NCBI GenBank assembly: GCA_947258835.1
Contig: CAMYJY010000027.1
Span: 1 to 16,350, forward strand
DNA: 16,350 bases
Source of the DNA: an uncultured Pirellulales bacterium
Lineage (GTDB): Bacteria; Planctomycetota; Planctomycetia; Pirellulales; Lacipirellulaceae
Direction: 5' to 3'
The notes below the pieces were generated by a model. It did not search any database and was not told where the DNA came from. It saw nothing but the letters and a program-made list of their open reading frames with translations. A program made the position numbers and the translations under genes. Of the stretch, positions 12,028-16,350 are shown one piece after another. Numbering within the stretch: position 1 is the stretch's first letter; the number at the start of each line of letters is the position of its first letter.

Positions 12028-14649
12028 ATGGCATATCTCTCGTACATTCTGATTTTAGCTGCTTTGGCGCTGCCGGACAGGTCGGATCGGCATTTGGATG
12101 CGGTCGAAATCTGGTCGTCTGATTTCAGCGCGGCGGGGGATGTCAACTACGATTCATGGCCCGACCTCTGGACCCGTCGTGAGGGGCCCCAGTGGCCGCA
12201 CTATGTCAAGGTGCAACTCCAAGACGACCCCCAAGCGATGGCCCAGCGGTGCCTGGCCGTGGAACTCAATGGTGCCAATGCCAGCGTCTCAAGTCCGGCG
12301 GTGTCCGTCTCCAGCATGTTCAGCTACGTCGCCGAGGCCCGCCTGAAAGCCGTCGGCCTGCAGCATGGCAGCTGTCACTTGCAAATCGATTTTTGCAACG
12401 AACACCGTGAAATTCTGCATTCGGTGCGGAGCCAGGTTTTTAAAAACACCCGTGGCTGGACCAAACTTCAGATTGGACCGATCAGCGTACCCCATGCGGA
12501 GGTGCAATTGGCCATGGTCACCCTCCAAGTGCATCGTGGCACGCACGTGGACCTGGAAGGCTATGTGGCCCTGGATGACGTGTGGCTGGCCCGGCTGCCC
12601 CGCATGACCGTGTCCACCAACAGCTCCTTCAATGTGTACACGAATCCAAATAATATCAAAGTCACCTGCGAACTTTCAGGAATCTTGGAAAGAGAACCCA
12701 AAATCCATTTCGAGTTGTTGGATGCCAGCAGCCACCACCTGGATAATAACACGGTCCAACTCGACGGACGTCTGATCACGGAACGTATCAGCAAAGCCTC
12801 GGACATTGTGAACCGGTCCAAGCAATTGCGCAAAGGCTATGCGGGCGAAACCTGTTGGCTGCCTCCCATTCACGAGTATGGTTTTTATCGCGTCCGCGTT
12901 TCCATGAAAACGGCTCGGGGAACGCTGAAAGACCAGATGATTTCCATCGCCGTCGTGCCACCCATCAGCCGTGGTTCCAAAGGGGAGTTTGGTTGGTCGC
13001 TGGTCAGCAATCAGATACCTCTCGACTTCGCGCAGCTGGAGAAGTTACTGCTCCGCGTAGGCATCAGCTGGGTCAAACTGCCCGTGTGGTACGGTCCATC
13101 CGAGCTGGAGCGGGGTGACGAATTAATTCAGTTTACCGAGCGGATGGCCGCCCAAGACGTGGAAGTGGTGGGCATTATCGATCGTCCCCCCGCCGACCTG
13201 GACCTGGGCCGACGTCTGCCAGCCGATATTACGATTGCGGACCTGCTGGCCGTCGAAGACCCGTCGGGCTGGTTGCCCTCCCTCGGTGAAGTGCTCACCC
13301 GACTTTCCTTACGCGTCCGCTGGTGGCAGCTGGGCACCGATCACGATACGAGCTTCTCCAATTTTCACCAGCTCGAGGATGAAATCAGCAAGCTCCGCAA
13401 ACAACTGTTTCGCTTTGGCCAGGAGGTCCATTTGGGACTGGGCTGGCCGTGGAACAAAAATACTCCCCACGACAAATTGGCCACGTGGGAGTTCCAACAG
13501 CTGTCCGCCGATCCAGGGCTGACAGGCAGTGAAATCGCGACCTACCTCGCTTCGTCACGGCGGGAACGGGTGGATCGCTGGGCCTTGGTCGAGCCGCTGG
13601 ATCGTCGCTACTACGACTTGGAATCCCGTACGCAAGACCTGGTGCAACAAATGCTTGCCTGCAAAATCCATGGCGCGGACGGCATTTTTATCGCCCAGCC
13701 CTTCGATGACCAACGCGGGATTATGTCCACCCAGGGAGAACCGGGTGAGTTGTTGCTGCCGTGGCGCACCACGGCCACGTTGCTCAGCGGCGCGAATTAT
13801 CTGGGCAGCATCCGAATGCCCGAAAAAAGCGAGAACCATATTTTTGAAAGAGCCGACGGGGACGTCTTCATGGTCACCTGGAATGCCGTCGGCAAAACGG
13901 AAACCCTGTACCTCGGCGAGAGCATTCAGGTGATGGATGTCTGGGGCCGTACGACAACACCAAAACGTGATGCGCACCGTGAAATCATCCATGTTGGCTC
14001 CCTGCCCATCTTTGTCTTGGGCGTCAATCCTGCGGTAGCCAAGTGGCGGATCAGTCTCAATTTCTCCAACCAGAGTATTCCCAGTGTGTTTGGGATCGAA
14101 CATCCCAACCAAGCAACATTCACCAATACCTTCGGCCAAGGAACAGGCGGATCGCTGACGATCGTAGGACCTCAAGACTGGTTCGTGATGCCCAACCGGA
14201 TTGACTTTAAACTGTCCACCAGCGAGAAGGCCAAATATCCCTTCCAATGCGTTTTGCCGTTTGATGCGAGTAGTGGCATCGTGCAAATTCGTAGTGATTT
14301 TTCCGTCGATGCGGACAAAAAATACAAGTTCAGTGTGTATCGGGAGGTAGCCGTAGGGGATGCATTCATTGAGTTGGCATTAGAGACCCATCTCGATGAC
14401 AACGGAGTGCTCGTGGTCCAACAACGCTTGATCAACCACTCGGAGGAGCTGGCTGATTTTAGGTGCTTGCTGTACGCCCCCGGCAGAAGACGCCAGCGCA
14501 AACAAGTCTTTCGCCTGGGCAATGGTTACAATACCAAGACGTATCGCTATTCCAACGGACGTGAACTGCTGGGCAGCCAACTCTGGCTACGGATCGAGGA
14601 ACTCGGCGGCGTGCGGGTGCTGAACCAGCGGATCGTCGCGGAACCCTAG
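12028..14649 (+). CDS. Large putative exported protein with degenerate glycosidase-like domain, 873 aa
   Basis: The ATG at 12028 follows AAGGAA (12014-12019) and opens with the hydrophobic MAYLSYILILAALALPDRSD, a probable signal peptide without the usual positive charge. An in-frame start at 11974 would bury it. Residues about 25-190 look like a beta-sandwich, perhaps carbohydrate-binding (SWPDLWTRREGPQWPHYVKV). Residues about 195-310 form another beta domain. About 315-640 resemble a clan GH-A TIM barrel: GEFGWSLVSNQIPLDFAQL, ISWVKLPVWYG, VEVVGIIDRPP, WWQLGTDHD (432-440), LGLGWPWN and WALVEPLD (E522). The rest is beta-rich. Where glycosidases show GNE for the acid/base, this has GTDHD. I know no named family; a planctomycete-specific surface or envelope protein is likely. 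Divergent from the isomerase-like gene. Confidence 0.8.
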   Translation: MAYLSYILILAALALPDRSDRHLDAVEIWSSDFSAAGDVNYDSWPDLWTRREGPQWPHYVKVQLQDDPQAMAQRCLAVELNGANASVSSPAVSVSSMFSYVAEARLKAVGLQHGSCHLQIDFCNEHREILHSVRSQVFKNTRGWTKLQIGPISVPHAEVQLAMVTLQVHRGTHVDLEGYVALDDVWLARLPRMTVSTNSSFNVYTNPNNIKVTCELSGILEREPKIHFELLDASSHHLDNNTVQLDGRLITERISKASDIVNRSKQLRKGYAGETCWLPPIHEYGFYRVRVSMKTARGTLKDQMISIAVVPPISRGSKGEFGWSLVSNQIPLDFAQLEKLLLRVGISWVKLPVWYGPSELERGDELIQFTERMAAQDVEVVGIIDRPPADLDLGRRLPADITIADLLAVEDPSGWLPSLGEVLTRLSLRVRWWQLGTDHDTSFSNFHQLEDEISKLRKQLFRFGQEVHLGLGWPWNKNTPHDKLATWEFQQLSADPGLTGSEIATYLASSRRERVDRWALVEPLDRRYYDLESRTQDLVQQMLACKIHGADGIFIAQPFDDQRGIMSTQGEPGELLLPWRTTATLLSGANYLGSIRMPEKSENHIFERADGDVFMVTWNAVGKTETLYLGESIQVMDVWGRTTTPKRDAHREIIHVGSLPIFVLGVNPAVAKWRISLNFSNQSIPSVFGIEHPNQATFTNTFGQGTGGSLTIVGPQDWFVMPNRIDFKLSTSEKAKYPFQCVLPFDASSGIVQIRSDFSVDADKKYKFSVYREVAVGDAFIELALETHLDDNGVLVVQQRLINHSEELADFRCLLYAPGRRRQRKQVFRLGNGYNTKTYRYSNGRELLGSQLWLRIEELGGVRVLNQRIVAEP

Positions 14650-14925
14650 CAGCCGCCCGGAATGGAATTTGGCGCAGCGTGCTCCGGGTCGCGCGCCGGG
14701 GGCTGAAAATACTCGAAAACCATCTCTGTTTTTCGGTTGTGACACAGGCCCGGCAGGAGACCTTACCGAATAAAACAGCGGCTTGCCCCGTATCCACGCA
14801 CCGATTACCATGCGGAGGGTGTGTCATGTGATGTACCCCAATGGCCACAACCTCCTGTGCTGCGCACACCGACATCGGCCGATAGAGGCTTGTTTTCATG
14901 GCCCAGCCAACTCCGGCCGACTGTC
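14650..14925. other. Intergenic stretch after the large exported gene
   Basis: Directly after the stop CAGCCGCCCGG (14650-14660) can pair with CCGGGGGCTG (14696-14705) with one bulge, a possible weak terminator with a long loop. I see nothing else: open frames crossing the region on the minus strand extend antisense into the exported-protein gene. Confidence 0.4.
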
Positions 14926-15253
14926 GGTGCCACCCAACGCAGGTAACGATTTATCCCAGCGGAAAAGGATTTCCTGCGTCATTCCCGGTGCCACTTACCG
15001 TCATTCCCGCGTAGGCGGGAATCCATAAAGTACGAGAACCTTTCCGAGTGCCTGGATTCCCGCCTGCGCGGGAATGACTGGCCCCCCCCAATACCGCCAC
15101 TAAAATCGTTACCAGCGTTGGGTGCCACCCGCGTCATTCCCGCGCAGGCGGGAATCTAGACTACTGGCACTGCTACTGGATTCCCGCCTGCGCGGGAATG
15201 ACTGGAACCAGCCAATACTGCCACTGAAATCGTTACCAGCGTTGGGTGCCAGC
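14926..15253. mobile_element. MITE-like composite element with terminal inverted repeats and two REP pairs
   Basis: The left end GGTGCCACCCAACGCAGGTA plus ACGATTT (14926-14952) is inverse to AAATCGTTACCAGCGTTGGG plus TGCCACC (15103-15129), 25 of 27 bases matching. A second right end lies at 15227-15253. Between the ends are two inverted REP pairs: 15000-15023 with 15055-15078, and 15133-15156 with 15179-15202. The right part (about 15000-15129) is thus duplicated in tandem with about 124-bp period. No open frame in it looks like a transposase, so it would be a non-autonomous element moved by another enzyme. It ends 45 bases before the Nif3-family gene. Confidence 0.65.
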
Positions 15254-15297
15254 CGTCGCTGCGCCACCCCATCCCCCTGTGTCCCCTTGAGCCAGCC

Positions 15298-16092
15298 ATG
15301 CCCACCATCGGCGATCTGACAGAACTGCTCGAAGTCTTGGCCCCCACGCGCTTGGCCGCGGACTGGGACAATGTGGGACTGCTGGTAGGCGACCCCAGCT
15401 GGCCAGCCGACCGGGTGATGACCTGCTTGACGATCACCCCCAGGACCGTCCGCGAAGCCTTGGAAAAAAATGTGGACTTGATCGTCACGCATCATCCCCT
15501 CCCCTTCCGCCCCCTCCAGTCACTGACCACGGCCACCACTCCCGGCCGCTTGCTGCTGCACCTCATTACCGGCCGGATAGGCATTTACAGCGCGCACACA
15601 GCCTTTGACTCCGCTCCAGCTGGAATCAACCAACATTTGGCGATCGGCCTGGGCCTGCAACAAATCGAGCCGCTCGTGCCCGCTGGGCAGGGCGATGAAG
15701 CGGACGTAGGCAGCGGCCGAAAAGGAAGCCTGGGTGAAGAATTTCCACTCCGCGACATGGCGGAACGGGTGAAGACTTTTTTAGAAGTCGATCGATTGCA
15801 GGTTGTCGGCGACGACGACCTCAGCGTCTCCCGCGTGGCGATTGCCTGTGGGAGCGGAGGCTCGTTTTTGGCAGCGGCCGTTGCCGCGCAGTGCGATTGT
15901 CTCGTCACCGGTGAGACGAATTTACACACGTGCCTGGAAGCCGAGGCACAAGGTCTGGGCTTGATTCTCGCAGGCCACTTCGCCAGCGAACATTTTGCCA
16001 TGCTCTCGTTGGCGGAGTACCTGAGCGAGCAAGTCCCCAACATGGAAGTCTGGCCCAGCCAAACCGAGTGCGATCCCCTGCGAGTTATTTAG
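15298..16092 (+). CDS. Nif3-like dinuclear metal centre hexameric protein, 264 aa
   Basis: The family (Nif3/YbgI/DUF34) forms toroidal hexamers with a two-metal site. Its role is uncertain, often described as a GTP cyclohydrolase I-like or metal-related protein. Motifs: WDNVGLLVG (23-31), VTHHPLPF (63-70) with H65 and H66, AHTAFDSAPAGIN (99-111) with D104, TGETNLH (204-210), and GHFASEHFAM (226-235) with H227 and E231. All expected metal ligands are present. It lacks the extra middle domain of the 370-residue Gram-positive type. The ATG at 15298 fits the family N-terminus but has only a weak GAG upstream. It lies between a MITE-like element and a new gene on the same strand 41 bases on. Confidence 0.93.
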   Translation: MPTIGDLTELLEVLAPTRLAADWDNVGLLVGDPSWPADRVMTCLTITPRTVREALEKNVDLIVTHHPLPFRPLQSLTTATTPGRLLLHLITGRIGIYSAHTAFDSAPAGINQHLAIGLGLQQIEPLVPAGQGDEADVGSGRKGSLGEEFPLRDMAERVKTFLEVDRLQVVGDDDLSVSRVAIACGSGGSFLAAAVAAQCDCLVTGETNLHTCLEAEAQGLGLILAGHFASEHFAMLSLAEYLSEQVPNMEVWPSQTECDPLRVI

Positions 16093-16133
16093 TCTCGATC
16101 CCAGCACCACACGGGAGGCACCTCAGTGTAGAG

Positions 16134-16350
16134 ATGGTCGAAAATACTCCCCCTCACAGTCCGGTTGTGTTGCGCCAGCTGAGCTCCGACTACCAAATTA
16201 TTGTCGGCGGCGTGGGCGACCATCCCCTCGTTTCCAACCTACTCGTCCAAGCTTCTCAGACTTCGCAAGCCGAGGATTTCCAGAGTCGCTTGGACGAACC
16301 AAGCTACCAGCCCACCGATCGGCTGCTGCTCAAGCGCAAAGTTCAACTCA
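16134..16350 (+). CDS. N-terminus of a protein, possibly GNAT acetyltransferase (partial)
   Basis: An open frame starts at the ATG (16134) and runs off the window after 72 codons: MVENTPPHSPVVLRQLSSDY through PTDRLLLKRKVQL. The order 'acidic helix, F-x-x-x-L-x-x-P-x-Y-x-P-x-DRLL-x-KR' resembles the start of planctomycete GNAT-family proteins, where the next strand would bind acetyl-CoA, but the diagnostic motif lies outside the window. GGGAGG (16113-16118) is rather far upstream for a Shine-Dalgarno. The 41-base gap to the Nif3-family gene would allow one operon. Confidence 0.5.
   Translation, partial: MVENTPPHSPVVLRQLSSDYQIIVGGVGDHPLVSNLLVQASQTSQAEDFQSRLDEPSYQPTDRLLLKRKVQL

Noticed and set aside
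14459..14899. 146-codon minus-strand open frame
   Set aside because: Mostly antisense to the end of the large exported gene; no Shine-Dalgarno and Arg/Ser-rich shadow composition.

Overview
The window reads as a chromosomal segment of a planctomycete, most likely of the Pirellulaceae type. This is a judgement from protein style and gene set, not a search result. The base composition is moderately GC-rich, the tRNA genes lack an encoded CCA, most genes are monocistronic with weak or absent Shine-Dalgarno sites, and intergenic gaps are large and full of palindromic repeats.

Layout, left to right. (1) 1-833: half of a palindromic repeat, tRNA-Ala(CGC), an array of about 100-bp repeats, and a MazEF-type toxin-antitoxin remnant on the minus strand. 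The antitoxin is intact and has a clear promoter/operator; the toxin is cut after about 30 residues where the repeat array begins. (2) 833-3688: HemW haem chaperone on plus, then a planctomycete-style hypothetical protein with a possible zinc site and a family-4 uracil-DNA glycosylase, both on minus. (3) 3689-5727: a repeat-rich leader, the ribosome-assembly GTPase Der, and a small putative membrane protein facing it. (4) 5746-6568: a repeat island (hairpins, inverted REP pair, five-copy 21-bp array), tRNA-Val(GAC) with an unusual C at position 33, and a 29-residue very basic microprotein with a strong Shine-Dalgarno and a TTG start. (5) 6586-9442: a penicillin-acylase-family Ntn hydrolase converging on a nucleotidyltransferase-fold protein. 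(6) 9451-11968: a second copy of the compound palindromic repeat, a group II PLP decarboxylase, a hairpin between convergent genes, and a TIM-barrel sugar-isomerase-like protein that has lost two expected metal-ligand glutamates. (7) 12028-14649: a large, probably exported protein with a degenerate glycosidase-like middle domain. (8) 14650-16350: a MITE-like composite element with terminal inverted repeats and two internal REP pairs, a Nif3-family protein, and the start of what may be a GNAT acetyltransferase.

The genes do not form one pathway. They are mostly housekeeping (Der, HemW, UDG, Nif3, tRNAs) mixed with enzymes of unknown substrate. The most distinctive feature is the non-coding architecture. 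At least four repeat families are present, and two of them occur together in the same order directly upstream of two unrelated genes, so that gene leaders carry strong hairpins.
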